A stretch of 64,000 bases of DNA from Methanobacterium petrolearium (GTDB lineage: Archaea; Methanobacteriota; Methanobacteria; Methanobacteriales; Methanobacteriaceae), in contig NZ_JAGGKL010000008.1 of NCBI RefSeq assembly GCF_017873625.1, positions 1 to 64,000 of the forward strand, in the 5' to 3' direction. The notes under the pieces were generated by a model. That model made no database searches and was not told where the DNA came from. It worked only from the letters and a program-made list of their open reading frames with translations. Positions within the stretch are counted from its first letter, which is position 1. The number at the start of each line of letters is the position of its first letter. Of this stretch, positions 30,043 to 44,113 are shown in pieces. The translations under genes and the position numbers were made by a program.

Positions 30043-30656
30043 AAGCACTGAGAGTCTTGATTGGAGGATGGGTAACCTCTTTTAGGTACCCTGCCTTCAT
30101 CAGCGGATTTCAACCAACTTTACCCGTGCCCCCATTAAGTACAATTTATGGTCTCATATCTGCAGCTAAAGGAGAATTAGTTACTCCTGAAGATTTATCT
30201 GTTGGTTACATATTCAATCATCAGGGAAGAGCAGTAGATCTGGAAACTATATACGAATTATCTGGTTTAAATGGTAAATCGAATGTCGTTAAAAGGGAAT
30301 TTTTAGTAGATCCTGAAATTTATTTATATGTAGATGATCTGGATTATCAGGATTATTTTAAAACACCACATTACCCCCTTCTTTTAGGACGTTCAACTGA
30401 TCTGGTAACTATAAAAGAAATTAAAGAAGTAAAACTTGAAAAAGAATCAAACATTAAACTTGGAAAAACTATACTTCCATTGGGCACAGACGGAGCTTTT
30501 GGTACAATTCAAGCATTACCCACTCACTTCACTGACACAATTCCACGTAAAGCTGTAGGTACAAAGCCATTTATTTTAATGAACCAGTTCTTTGATTATC
30601 CTAATGAATGTCATTGTGATAAAGAAAAGGGGTGGGGAGTTTGGTTCCACAAATAA
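30039..30656 (+). CDS. cas5: Cas5 (type I-B) Cascade subunit
   Basis: A 205-residue Cas5 with the family start ALRVLIGGWVTSFRYPAFISGFQPTLPVPPLSTIYGLISAAKGE. It caps the 5' handle of the crRNA in Cascade. It couples to cas7 through a 4-bp overlap, and its end overlaps the longest form of cas3 by 25 bp. Confidence 0.9.
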   Translation: MKALRVLIGGWVTSFRYPAFISGFQPTLPVPPLSTIYGLISAAKGELVTPEDLSVGYIFNHQGRAVDLETIYELSGLNGKSNVVKREFLVDPEIYLYVDDLDYQDYFKTPHYPLLLGRSTDLVTIKEIKEVKLEKESNIKLGKTILPLGTDGAFGTIQALPTHFTDTIPRKAVGTKPFILMNQFFDYPNECHCDKEKGWGVWFHK

Positions 30657-32884
30657 ACACTGAGAATGGCCTTTTAGCAAAACCGGATGAAACTATCTTA
30701 CAACATACAAAAAACGCATTGAAAGTCTTTAAAAGCATTAAACGTACTTATGAAAATGTTCCGGAGTTATGTGGTATTGATAATTTTTGGGAACATCTCT
30801 TTTATTCTATTTTTTTCCATGATTTCGGAAAGGGAGCAGTTGGATTTCAGGAAATGCTCATCAATCCAGAAAATAATTCAAGATGGAAATATCGCCACGA
30901 GATGTTATCTGCAGGATTTGTTTCAACTCTAAATTACGATGATTTTTACAAAAAAGCAATAGGACTCGCCATAATTACTCACCATAAGGATATAAATAAA
31001 CTGCGAAAGAGGTACAATACGTTTCCAAACCCCAATGGTAAAAGATTGTATCAAAAAAAATTAAAAGAAATAGAACCTAATTTTGAAGAACTTTTAAGTT
31101 ATTTGGAACTTATAGGACCCTGGAGTAAAAAATATCTTGGATATAAATTAGATAATTACACTTCAATTTCCTCAATAGATGATTTAAATGATGTCTATAA
31201 ATGTTCAGCACTTCCCTATTATTTAGAATGGGAAGATGAAAAGTATTCCACTTTACATAGAAAATATGGGATTTTTTTAAAGGGTTTTGTAAATGCATGT
31301 GATCATTTGGCTTCCGGTTCCAAATACGAAATTTTAGCTGGTATTCATGATATGCGTTCGATATTTGATTTTGAACTTAGAAAAATCCAAGAAAAAACAC
31401 TAAATACTGAAGGAAGTGCTTTTCTTACTTCTCCAACTGGAAGTGGTAAAACTGAAGCATCTCTTTTTTGGAGTGATACCAATCAAAATTCCAGTAAGTC
31501 AAAACGAGTTTTCTATTTATTGCCCTACACTGCAAGTATCAATGCAATGTATAAAAGACTTCAAAAAGACTTTGGAAATGATGAATTAGTGGGATTATTA
31601 CATGGAAAGGCATCTTATTTTCTTTATAAAGCATTATCTGATGATATAACTGATTATAATATAACAAAAAACAAAATCAGAGATATAAAAGGTTTGTCTA
31701 AAAAGATCTATAGACCATACAAAGTTCTCACACCTTTTCAGATTCTCAAGGCCTTTTTTGGAACCAGAGGTTTTGAAATGCAACTTTCAGAAATGACCAA
31801 TGGTTTATTTATTCTTGATGAGATACACGCCTACGATGCACATACCACATCTTTAATTCTGGAAATTCTCAAAATTTTAAAAAATAATTATAATGCAGAG
31901 ATGCTGATCATGTCTGCTACTCTACCAACATTTATTAAAAATCTTTTTAAGGATAATTTAGGAATTTCAACTGAAATAAGAATGGATGATGATGAACTTG
32001 AAAAATTTACAAGACATGAAGTTAATGTTATCCACGGGGACATCCTGAATAATCTTGATAGTATAAATGAAGATTTAGATGAAGGAAAACGAGTTCTTGT
32101 TGTATGTAATACTGTTTTAAGAGCACAAGAAGTTTTTGAAGAAATATATGAAGACGTAGAAAACAGCGCCCTTTTGCATAGTAGATTTATGCTTCGAGAT
32201 CGAGAGGAGATAGAAAAATCTTTGGATGATTTGGATTTACTGGTGGGTACACAGGCAATTGAAGTATCACTTGATATTGATTATGATGTTTTATACTCAG
32301 AACCAGCACCTATTGATGCTTTAATTCAACGATTTGGTAGGGTCAATAGGAAAGGATGGGATAAAGATAAAATTGCCACTGTGAACGTTTTTTCAGAAGG
32401 TTCTGAAAAGGATAAATATATTTACAACCCGGAAATTGTTCAAAAAACTGTCCAAAGTCTTGAAAATGTTGATATTTTAAAAGAAAAAATCATTCAGAGA
32501 CTTGTAGATGATATTTACAGTGATGGATATGTTGGAAAAGATAAAGAAAACTTTGATAGGGTACATAAACCTTTTGAATCCTTCAACAGACAGATAGTTC
32601 CTTTTATTAATGATAGTGAGAGTGAAATGGAGTTTTATTCCCTTTTTCAGTCTTATGAAGTAGTTCCATTTAAATATAAGCTTGATTATTTGGAAAAAAT
32701 AGAAGAAGGCAAATATTTTGAAGCAATGAGTTATTTTCTTTCTATCAATATTGGACAATTTAAAAAGCTTGAAAAGGAAGATAACGTGGAATTAGATGGA
32801 AAAACATATTTTGTGGATACGAAATATGATAATAAACTAGGTTTAATGTTAGAAAAAGAAAACAATTCTGTTGAAATTCATTAA
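30632..32884 (+). CDS. cas3: Cas3 nuclease-helicase (HD plus DExH)
   Basis: A 750-residue Cas3. The N-terminal HD nuclease shows HDFGKGAVGFQ near residue 63 and an ITHHKD downstream. The helicase has Walker A SPTGSGKTE near 264, DEIHAYD near 394, SATLP, and the arginine motif QRFGRVNRKG. It is recruited by target-bound Cascade to nick and degrade DNA. The frame starts with GTG at 30632; a TTG at 30641 preceded by GGGGTGGGGAG is a good alternative. It ends the effector operon; vapBC with its own promoter follows. Confidence 0.92.
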   Translation: MGSLVPQINTENGLLAKPDETILQHTKNALKVFKSIKRTYENVPELCGIDNFWEHLFYSIFFHDFGKGAVGFQEMLINPENNSRWKYRHEMLSAGFVSTLNYDDFYKKAIGLAIITHHKDINKLRKRYNTFPNPNGKRLYQKKLKEIEPNFEELLSYLELIGPWSKKYLGYKLDNYTSISSIDDLNDVYKCSALPYYLEWEDEKYSTLHRKYGIFLKGFVNACDHLASGSKYEILAGIHDMRSIFDFELRKIQEKTLNTEGSAFLTSPTGSGKTEASLFWSDTNQNSSKSKRVFYLLPYTASINAMYKRLQKDFGNDELVGLLHGKASYFLYKALSDDITDYNITKNKIRDIKGLSKKIYRPYKVLTPFQILKAFFGTRGFEMQLSEMTNGLFILDEIHAYDAHTTSLILEILKILKNNYNAEMLIMSATLPTFIKNLFKDNLGISTEIRMDDDELEKFTRHEVNVIHGDILNNLDSINEDLDEGKRVLVVCNTVLRAQEVFEEIYEDVENSALLHSRFMLRDREEIEKSLDDLDLLVGTQAIEVSLDIDYDVLYSEPAPIDALIQRFGRVNRKGWDKDKIATVNVFSEGSEKDKYIYNPEIVQKTVQSLENVDILKEKIIQRLVDDIYSDGYVGKDKENFDRVHKPFESFNRQIVPFINDSESEMEFYSLFQSYEVVPFKYKLDYLEKIEEGKYFEAMSYFLSINIGQFKKLEKEDNVELDGKTYFVDTKYDNKLGLMLEKENNSVEIH

Positions 32885-33004
32885 ATGAGTTATATGTTAA
32901 GGTTAAGTTTAAACCTATGAGGAATTCCAGCTTAACTTATTAATAATTAGTAAAAATCTATGAAGTCTTTTCATATAATAATTAAAAAAATGGTTGGCCG
33001 GATT

Positions 33005-33056
33005 TTACTCATAAAGTTGAGTAACTCCTTAAAGACTTACTCAAAAAGTTGAGTAA
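33005..33056. promoter_or_regulatory. Twin 20-bp palindromes upstream of vapBC
   Basis: TTACTCA-TAAAGT-TGAGTAA (33005-33024) and TTACTCA-AAAAGT-TGAGTAA (33037-33056) are two near-identical palindromes, 32 bp start to start, about three helical turns. They lie directly upstream of a TATA box (TTATAAAAAA, about 33070) that would drive vapB. This is a classic place for autorepression by the VapB or VapBC complex. Confidence 0.7.
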
Positions 33057-33152
33057 AAAATCAGAAACCTTATAAAAAATTATCATTTGAACAGTAGTTT
33101 CACTTTGAAAAAAATAAATACTTTGAAAATCAATATTTCAAATGGTGGTAAT

Positions 33153-33386
33153 ATGACTTCAGAAACCAAAATCTCAAAGGGCTTTCAAACTGTAGTTCCC
33201 TCAAATATAAGAAAAAAGTTTGATGTTGGGCCTGGAGACATTTTAGAATGGAGACCTACTGAAAACGGAGTAGAAATCAAATTCCGTAAGAAACTAACCT
33301 TTCAAGATATTGCAGGAATGGTAAAGGGCGAACCAACCAATGCTGTTGAACTTAAGAAGAAATTCCAGAGGGGAGAAAAGATTTGA
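33153..33386 (+). CDS. vapB: AbrB/SpoVT-type antitoxin (VapB-like)
   Basis: A 77-residue protein with an N-terminal swapped-hairpin AbrB DNA-binding domain (TKISKGFQTVVPSNIRKKFDVGPGDILEWRPTENGVEI-type) and a C-terminal tail, GEPTNAVELKKKFQRGEKI, that would wrap the toxin. The ATG at 33153 is preceded by GGTGGT. Its TGA overlaps the toxin TTG start by four bases. It neutralises the PIN toxin and represses its own promoter by binding the twin palindromes (inferred). Confidence 0.82.
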   Translation: MTSETKISKGFQTVVPSNIRKKFDVGPGDILEWRPTENGVEIKFRKKLTFQDIAGMVKGEPTNAVELKKKFQRGEKI

Positions 33387-33772
33387 TATTCGTTGATTCT
33401 TCTTTTTTTATTGCCCTTATACTTGAAAATGATCAATGGCATGCTAAAGCTCTGAAATTAATTCCTAAACTGGAAAAATCTCAAAAAATGGTATCTGGCC
33501 TTATAATCTCTGAGACTGTTACTATAGTAGGGAGTAGGGCTGGTGGAAAAGCAGGTAAAATGATTTATGATAATATTAAGGATAATTGCAAGATATTCCC
33601 TCAGGAACAATCTCTTTACGACCATGCCATTTACACCTATATTCAGTATGATGGAACTCTATCTTTGACTGATTCAGTAACAATCGAGATTATGAAAAAT
33701 TGCAATATCCAAAAGATAGTCTCTTTTGATTCTGATTTTGATAAAGTTAAAGGAATTCAAAGGATACATTAA
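33383..33772 (+). CDS. vapC: PIN domain ribonuclease toxin (VapC-like)
   Basis: A 129-residue PIN nuclease starting at TTG. The acidic residues are in place: D in IFVDSSFFIALI, E in LIISETVTIVG, D in LSLTDSVTIEIM and D in IVSFDSDFDKV. VapC toxins cleave tRNA or rRNA. The gene is coupled to vapB by a 4-bp overlap, and the cas4 ATG follows its stop with no gap, so the pair is built into the cas operon. Confidence 0.82.
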   Translation: MIFVDSSFFIALILENDQWHAKALKLIPKLEKSQKMVSGLIISETVTIVGSRAGGKAGKMIYDNIKDNCKIFPQEQSLYDHAIYTYIQYDGTLSLTDSVTIEIMKNCNIQKIVSFDSDFDKVKGIQRIH

Positions 33773-34291
<519 letters not shown>

Positions 34292-34311
34292 TGAAGAAAT
34301 ATTTAAATAGA

Positions 34312-34355
34312 ATATGTTCCAAAAAATGAACATATGTTCCAAAAAATGAACATAT
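34312..34355. promoter_or_regulatory. Twin palindromic repeat overlapping the start of the wHTH-MNT gene
   Basis: A 20-bp unit, ATATGTTCCAAAAAATGAAC, occurs twice in direct tandem and is closed by ATAT. Each copy is an imperfect palindrome (ATATGTTC...GAACATAT). It starts just after a TATA box (TATTTAAATA at about 34299-34308), so it covers the transcription start and the first codons of the gene downstream. Binding would block transcription, fitting autoregulation by the encoded winged-helix protein. Confidence 0.65.
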
Positions 34356-34879
34356 TTTCAAAAACATCTTTGAAAATATTATGTTTCCTTGGCCGAAGAT
34401 ACCGAGACCAGTATCATACAAGAGAGTTAGTAAGAAGGCTTGAAATAGGATTGGGATCAGCCAGCAGATACCTTAAAATATTAGAAAAAGAGGAACTGGT
34501 CCTAAAAGAAGAAAAAGGAAAATTAACGATTTACAAAGCGAATATGGAAAGCCCACTACTTAAAGAACTTAAAATCATTTTCACAATGATGGAAATAGAT
34601 GAGATGATTAAAGATCTGAAAAATATTTCATCCAGGATAATTCTCTTTGGGAGCTGTGCAGAGGGAGAAGATCATAACCAGAGCGATATAGACCTGTTGA
34701 TCCTCTCAGATAAAGAAAAAGAGGTTAACCGCGTGTTAGATCAACACCAAAATATGATCCAGAGGAAGATTTCACCGGTGATCCTCAATGATACTGGATT
34801 TAGAGAGTTAAGTCATCGAGATAAACCCTTTTATTTGAGAATCAAAAAAGGAAGAATCTTATATGAAATACCAGTTTGA
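34334..34879 (+). CDS. Winged-helix DNA-binding domain fused to minimal nucleotidyltransferase (MNT)
   Basis: A 181-residue fusion. Residues about 10-75 form an ArsR/MarR-like winged helix (TRELVRRLEIGLGSASRYLKILEKEELV). From about 95 there is a minimal nucleotidyltransferase with ILFGSCAEGEDHNQSDIDLLIL, containing the GS and DxD metal motifs. MNT proteins are antitoxins that AMPylate HEPN toxins; the HEPN gene that should follow is only a broken remnant. Start is ATG 34334 or 34346; both lie inside the operator, so translation is probably leaderless. It sits between cas4 and cas1. Confidence 0.75.
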   Translation: MFQKMNIFSKTSLKILCFLGRRYRDQYHTRELVRRLEIGLGSASRYLKILEKEELVLKEEKGKLTIYKANMESPLLKELKIIFTMMEIDEMIKDLKNISSRIILFGSCAEGEDHNQSDIDLLILSDKEKEVNRVLDQHQNMIQRKISPVILNDTGFRELSHRDKPFYLRIKKGRILYEIPV

Positions 34880-34963
34880 AAGATGTAAAGAGAAAGGAAA
34901 GATTCTGAAAATCCAGATAGACTACCAACTAATGAAAAATTGATTGAGGAAGTAAAAGATTAA
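34863..34963 (+). pseudogene. Truncated, frameshifted HEPN toxin gene remnant
   Basis: An ATG at 34863 overlaps the end of the wHTH-MNT gene, as HEPN partners usually do. It reads MKYQFERCKEKGKILKIQID, which resembles the N-terminus of HEPN proteins that follow MNT genes, but stops at 34943 after 26 codons. In the next frame NEKLIEEVKD continues the expected pattern to a TAA at 34963. The whole catalytic part (RX4-6H) is missing and cas1 follows. Similarity is judged by eye, so this is moderate evidence. Confidence 0.5.
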
Positions 34964-34978
34964 ATTGAGGTTTGATCA

Positions 34979-35944
<966 letters not shown>

Positions 35945-35947
35945 ATT

Positions 35948-36211
<264 letters not shown>

Positions 36212-36565
36212 TTTCTACTTGTAAAATTTTATTTGAATTATTTGAATAACTCTTTTTCTCATAAAAATCTCTCCCTCCCAGTCGTTTTTTAAACAAATTT
36301 TTGGATCAGGTTAAAATTATTTCAGGTTACTTTAATAGAATAAAGAAATGATGAGCATTTTATGAATCGTTGAAGATATAATTCTCATTAAAAGGTCTCT
36401 ATTTTAAATATTCTTAATAAATTTTCAGCATAAAACTGTAAAAATTCATTATAGGATGTCGTCTTACCATATAAAAGAAAAACACAATTAAACACCGACA
36501 ATTTAAGTACCTTGAAAGAGTAAAGAATAGAATGAATTAGGCCAAATAGACAAAATTTCCCGCCT
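36212..36565 (+). promoter_or_regulatory. CRISPR leader
   Basis: An AT-rich, non-coding 354 bp between cas2 and the first repeat. The leader side is set by cas1-cas2 on this side and by the degenerate last repeat on the far side. A TATA-like ATATAAAAG at about 36469-36477 would start transcription near 36500, about 65 bases before the first repeat. Confidence 0.75.
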
Positions 36566-39705
<3,140 letters not shown>

Positions 39706-40011
39706 CCAATTATAACCTCATTTTAAGGGTTACGGTTAGGAAATAATGCATAAAATCGCCGTTCTATGTTTTTCAGGTGCTAGTTTATCATATAAACCTT
39801 CATAATGATTTGCTCTTTTCATTTCACAAACTTTTAAAAAGGAAGGCATGATAGAGTATCAGAACATGTAACACGCTTAAAACCGGAAATATGCTACCCT
39901 GTTAAAATCATGAAAAAGAAAAACATAAAACCTTATTTGACAAACATCTTGACAACAAAAACAACACTGCAAGAACGCATTAAATTTTAATAAGTAACTA
40001 ACACGATTTTC
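39706..40011. other. Spacer between array end and SNF2 helicase
   Basis: About 306 bp, AT-rich. A 26-codon frame from ATG 39908 (MKKKNIKPYLTNILTTKTTL) has no ribosome site and is not called. No further repeat copy is found. It probably holds the promoter of the helicase gene. Confidence 0.5.
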
Positions 40012-43000
40012 ATGGCAAGAGTTCAATATGGAAAAACCTGGTGGGGAGAAAAATGGCTTGATGCCCTTAAAGACATTGACTTTGCCAACAGATTGCCCCG
40101 GGGAAAAACATATGCAAACACAGGTAAAGTCTACGATATCAATATTAATGGAAATATAATCACTGGAAAAGTGAAAGGTAACTACCGACAATACTACAAA
40201 GTCACAGTGAAGCTAAACTCATTTACTCAAAGTGAAAAAGAACTTGTTGCCCAAGTTATAAATAATTCTCCATCAATTCTTGCCGGACTTTTAAATAAAA
40301 AACTTCCAGAAGAACTGTACTACAAATTGGCTGCAGTCGGAATTGAGTTATTCCCTAAATCATGGGAAGATATTAATGCGGAATGTAATTGTCCGGACTA
40401 TGCACTTCCCTGTAAACATATTGCCAGTTTAATCTATATGATAAGTATAGAAATTGATAAAAATCCCTTCAGAATCTTTGACATTCATAACTGTGATTTA
40501 CTAAGTATAATTGACCATTTAGATGATGCTGAAGATTTACAGGTTCGAAAAATCACCAGTATCAATGATATTTTATTTTATGATGAAAAAATAGACAAAA
40601 CAGGACAGGAATATGATAAAAAAATCCCAGAAGATATTGATTTTTCTGATATTCCGATTCTGTCTGAATATACATTAGCCATCCTAAAACAATCCCCTCT
40701 TTTCTATGATAAAGACTTCAAAAATGTTGTTGAAAGCATATACAGATCAATGGCAAGATACTGTAAAAAGCATTATGGTTACAATCATTACAACAATGAA
40801 TACAACAACTTTATTACCTTAAAACCAGGAATAAAAGATATTTCAAAGTTATCTAAAAGGGAAGATGAAACTTTAAAAGAATGGAAAGAGAGATATTTGT
40901 CCTTTAAATGGAATAATCCTAAATTATGGGAAGAATTCTATTTAGTTATAGATGATGATTATAGAATTTCAAAAATATCCATAAAAGATGAAAATACTCC
41001 AGATAAAAAAGCAGCTAATAAAAATTCAAAGAACCCATTTACTCTAAAAAATGATCCAGATCTAGAAAATATTTTATTAGGATTTCTGGTGGAAATATCC
41101 CATACCAATACACTGCAATACAATTACAACATACAATTTCTACACTTACTCCTGCAATTTTCATTAAAACTAATAAAAAAACAGGGAATCATTCCTGAAA
41201 TCATAGAATTAAAGGATAATACCTACTGTGTAAGGTGGGTGCCCTGTCTTTTTGATAAAAAAATCAATACCATATGTGAAAAATTATATTCCCTGTGTCC
41301 TGATAATTTGATGGGTTATAAAAATTCCCAGATAAACCAGGAACAACAGGTAATAACCGGAATAAGCCTTATAATCTCTGGAATCATGGAACATTACACC
41401 AGATATGGCATGCCGCAACTGTTAGAACGACAAAGTCATGACCCGGTTTTTAAATTATTTTTCTTTAATGAAAGATTAAAATTTGATGAATTCAAGACAA
41501 GAGGATATGAATTTTTAATCGATCAATGGCTTTCAAACCTGTATTTAAGGAAAAGGAAGTACACTCTTTATTTAATCATAGAAGAAACCACAAGTGATGA
41601 AATTTTCAGCATTCATTTAAAAGTAGGAGATGAAAATACTCCTCCAGAAGCTGTTAATGAAGTTATTTCTAATAAAGATTACAAACAAAACAATAGGAAA
41701 TTAGAGTTATTATCAGATCTTTACTTAATACAGGAGTATTTTCCTGAAATTAAACAGGCACTTGATCTAAAAAAGCCCATCATACTAGATATGAATGAAT
41801 TTTCAGGATTTTTTATGGATATACTTCCCTTACTAAAAGTGATGGGGATTTCAGTAATCCTTCCAAAGAGTTTGGATAAAATAGTAAAACCTAAACTAAT
41901 ATTTGATTTAAAAAGCACTAAAGAGCTTAGTTTGGAGAGAAAAACTTATCTTTCACTGGATGAACTGGTGAAATTTGATTGGAAAATTGCAATCGGCGAA
42001 CATGATATCAGCAAAGAAGAATTTAAAAAGCTTTTAAGAAAATCTGAAAAAATAGTTAAAATAAGAGATAATTATGTTATTTTAGATGAAAATGAAATAA
42101 AATCCTTCATAAAAAGATTGGATAAACTACCCGAAACTTTAAATCAAACTGATTTAACACAGGCCATAATCAGTGGGGAATTTGAGGGTGGTGAAGTTAA
42201 TATCGATGAGGATATTAGGTCTCTTTTTGAAAGGATTAAAAAATATGAAAACGTGCAGATTCCAAGTAATTTAAATGCTGAACTTAGACCATATCAGGAA
42301 ATAGGATTCTCATGGCTACTGCAAAATATTGATCTTGGTTTTGGCAGTGTTCTTGCCGATGACATGGGACTTGGAAAGACTTTACAGGTTTTAACTTCAA
42401 TTTTACACCTGAAAAATAAGGGATGTTTAGATGAAAAAAAGGTTTTAGTGATTGCCCCAACCAGCTTACTGTATAACTGGCAAAATGAAATGAAAAAATT
42501 CACCCCAACACTCAAACCCCACATATATCACGGACCTAACCGGAAATTTCCCAAAAAAGATGATTTTGATGTGATTATAAGCTCTTACGGAACCCTTAGA
42601 CGTGATGTGAAAAGATTTAAAAAGATTAAATGGTGTCTGTTGGTTGTTGATGAAGCTCAGAACATTAAAAACCCCACTGCAAAACAGACAAAAGCAATAA
42701 AATCTGTTAAATCAGATAATAAAATTGCATTAACTGGAACACCCGTGGAAAATAGACTTGCTGATTACTGGAGTATATTTGACCTTACAAACAGAAATTA
42801 TTTAGGATCTCTGAAGAAATTTACACAAAAATTCATCGTACCCATTGAAAAGGAACGAAATAAAAATGCTCTTAAAACTTTCCGGAAGATCACTGATCCT
42901 TTTATTTTAAGAAGGCTGAAAACTGATAAAGACATAATAAAAGATCTCCCCGATAAAATAGTGAATGATGTTTACTGTAAACTGAGTATTGAACAAACTG

Positions 43001-43683
43001 CACTATACCAGGAAATGGTAGACTCATTGATGAATGAAATTGATGAAAGTGAAGGCATAAATAGAAAGGGACTTATTTTTAAATTGATCAACAGTTTAAA
43101 ACAGATCTGTAACCATCCCGCCCAGTTTTCTAAGACAAAATCAATAAATATCCCTGATTCTGGTAAGATGGAAGTTTTGATGAATATCCTGGAAAACATA
43201 ACTGAAAATGGGGAAAAAGTCCTAATTTTCACCCAGTACGTTCAAATGGGAAATATAATGAAAAAATTAGTGGATGAACGATTCAACACAGAATCATTAT
43301 TCTTACATGGTTCTCTATCCAGAATAAAAAGAGATAAAATGATCCATGATTTTCAAAACAAATCCCAGCATAAAATATTCATCATCTCATTAAAGGCAGG
43401 AGGAACCGGTTTAAATCTAACAGCAGCACAAAATGTTATACATTACGACTTATGGTGGAACCCTGCAGTTGAAAACCAGGCCACAGACAGAGCTTACAGA
43501 ATTGGACAGAAAGAAAATGTAATGGTCTACAGATTAATAACCACAGGAACATTCGAAGAAAAAATAAACAACATGATAGAAAGCAAAAAAGAACTGGCAG
43601 ACCTCACAGTGGGGACTGGAGAAAACTTCATAACAGAAATGAACAACAACCAATTAAAAGAAATACTGAAATTAAGGAAATAA
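40012..43683 (+). CDS. SWI2/SNF2 family helicase with SWIM zinc finger
   Basis: A 1223-residue protein. The N-terminus RVQYGKTWWGEKWLDAL and a SWIM zinc finger (C125, C127, C134, H136 in CNCPDYALPCKH) are followed by a long middle region. The SNF2 ATPase begins near residue 765: DDMGLGKTLQ (Walker A, about 783), VVDEAQNIKN (Walker B, about 879), LTGTPVENRL, and the C-terminal TDRAYRIGQ motif. It translocates on double-stranded DNA; SWIM domains bind nucleic acid or proteins. Its place just after the CRISPR array suggests an accessory or defence role, but housekeeping copies also exist. Confidence 0.85.
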   Translation: MARVQYGKTWWGEKWLDALKDIDFANRLPRGKTYANTGKVYDININGNIITGKVKGNYRQYYKVTVKLNSFTQSEKELVAQVINNSPSILAGLLNKKLPEELYYKLAAVGIELFPKSWEDINAECNCPDYALPCKHIASLIYMISIEIDKNPFRIFDIHNCDLLSIIDHLDDAEDLQVRKITSINDILFYDEKIDKTGQEYDKKIPEDIDFSDIPILSEYTLAILKQSPLFYDKDFKNVVESIYRSMARYCKKHYGYNHYNNEYNNFITLKPGIKDISKLSKREDETLKEWKERYLSFKWNNPKLWEEFYLVIDDDYRISKISIKDENTPDKKAANKNSKNPFTLKNDPDLENILLGFLVEISHTNTLQYNYNIQFLHLLLQFSLKLIKKQGIIPEIIELKDNTYCVRWVPCLFDKKINTICEKLYSLCPDNLMGYKNSQINQEQQVITGISLIISGIMEHYTRYGMPQLLERQSHDPVFKLFFFNERLKFDEFKTRGYEFLIDQWLSNLYLRKRKYTLYLIIEETTSDEIFSIHLKVGDENTPPEAVNEVISNKDYKQNNRKLELLSDLYLIQEYFPEIKQALDLKKPIILDMNEFSGFFMDILPLLKVMGISVILPKSLDKIVKPKLIFDLKSTKELSLERKTYLSLDELVKFDWKIAIGEHDISKEEFKKLLRKSEKIVKIRDNYVILDENEIKSFIKRLDKLPETLNQTDLTQAIISGEFEGGEVNIDEDIRSLFERIKKYENVQIPSNLNAELRPYQEIGFSWLLQNIDLGFGSVLADDMGLGKTLQVLTSILHLKNKGCLDEKKVLVIAPTSLLYNWQNEMKKFTPTLKPHIYHGPNRKFPKKDDFDVIISSYGTLRRDVKRFKKIKWCLLVVDEAQNIKNPTAKQTKAIKSVKSDNKIALTGTPVENRLADYWSIFDLTNRNYLGSLKKFTQKFIVPIEKERNKNALKTFRKITDPFILRRLKTDKDIIKDLPDKIVNDVYCKLSIEQTALYQEMVDSLMNEIDESEGINRKGLIFKLINSLKQICNHPAQFSKTKSINIPDSGKMEVLMNILENITENGEKVLIFTQYVQMGNIMKKLVDERFNTESLFLHGSLSRIKRDKMIHDFQNKSQHKIFIISLKAGGTGLNLTAAQNVIHYDLWWNPAVENQATDRAYRIGQKENVMVYRLITTGTFEEKINNMIESKKELADLTVGTGENFITEMNNNQLKEILKLRK

Positions 43684-44113
43684 CCATAAGATGGAGTTTA
43701 AATATTTGGTTGTGATAGAACAACTGCTATAACATTAACCTTGAAATAGTCCTGATTTAACTAGCTTTCTCTTTATCTTTACTTATTCTTATCATGGGGT
43801 GACTTGATTAAAAACCATTCCATAGAAAACATGGCGATCATAGAAAATTTCTATGTTTACTATGAAAATTAGTTTTTCTGGTGAATATCCCTTGGATCCA
43901 TTCCAAAAGAGAACCGGTATTTTCCCTTCCTATTACAGGGAAATGGTGAATTTGACCAGTTAAAAGAGATTTATGAATTTTACTTGAGCAACAGGACATA
44001 TAGCTACAAAGGAACTGGAAAAACATGATTATCTCTTTTAAACTTTTTAACATAATAGACAACAGATTTTAATATAATTAACAATAGAAATTGATTAAGT
44101 TATGAAACTAAAA
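43684..44113. other. Non-coding region with possible decayed coding traces
   Basis: No intact gene. Around 43880-44030 short plus-strand frames change phase (for example EFDQLKEIYEFYLSNRTYSY), which may be the remains of a decayed gene, but I cannot name it. TTTTAATATA at about 44067-44076 is a TATA-like element that could drive the orphan CRISPR unit downstream. Confidence 0.35.

Noticed and set aside
39908..39988. 26-codon frame between array and helicase
   Set aside because: No ribosome site and no conserved feature.
43838..44062. Minus-strand frame of 74 codons after the helicase
   Set aside because: No ribosome site and no known pattern; possible decayed plus-strand frames in the same place are too short to name.
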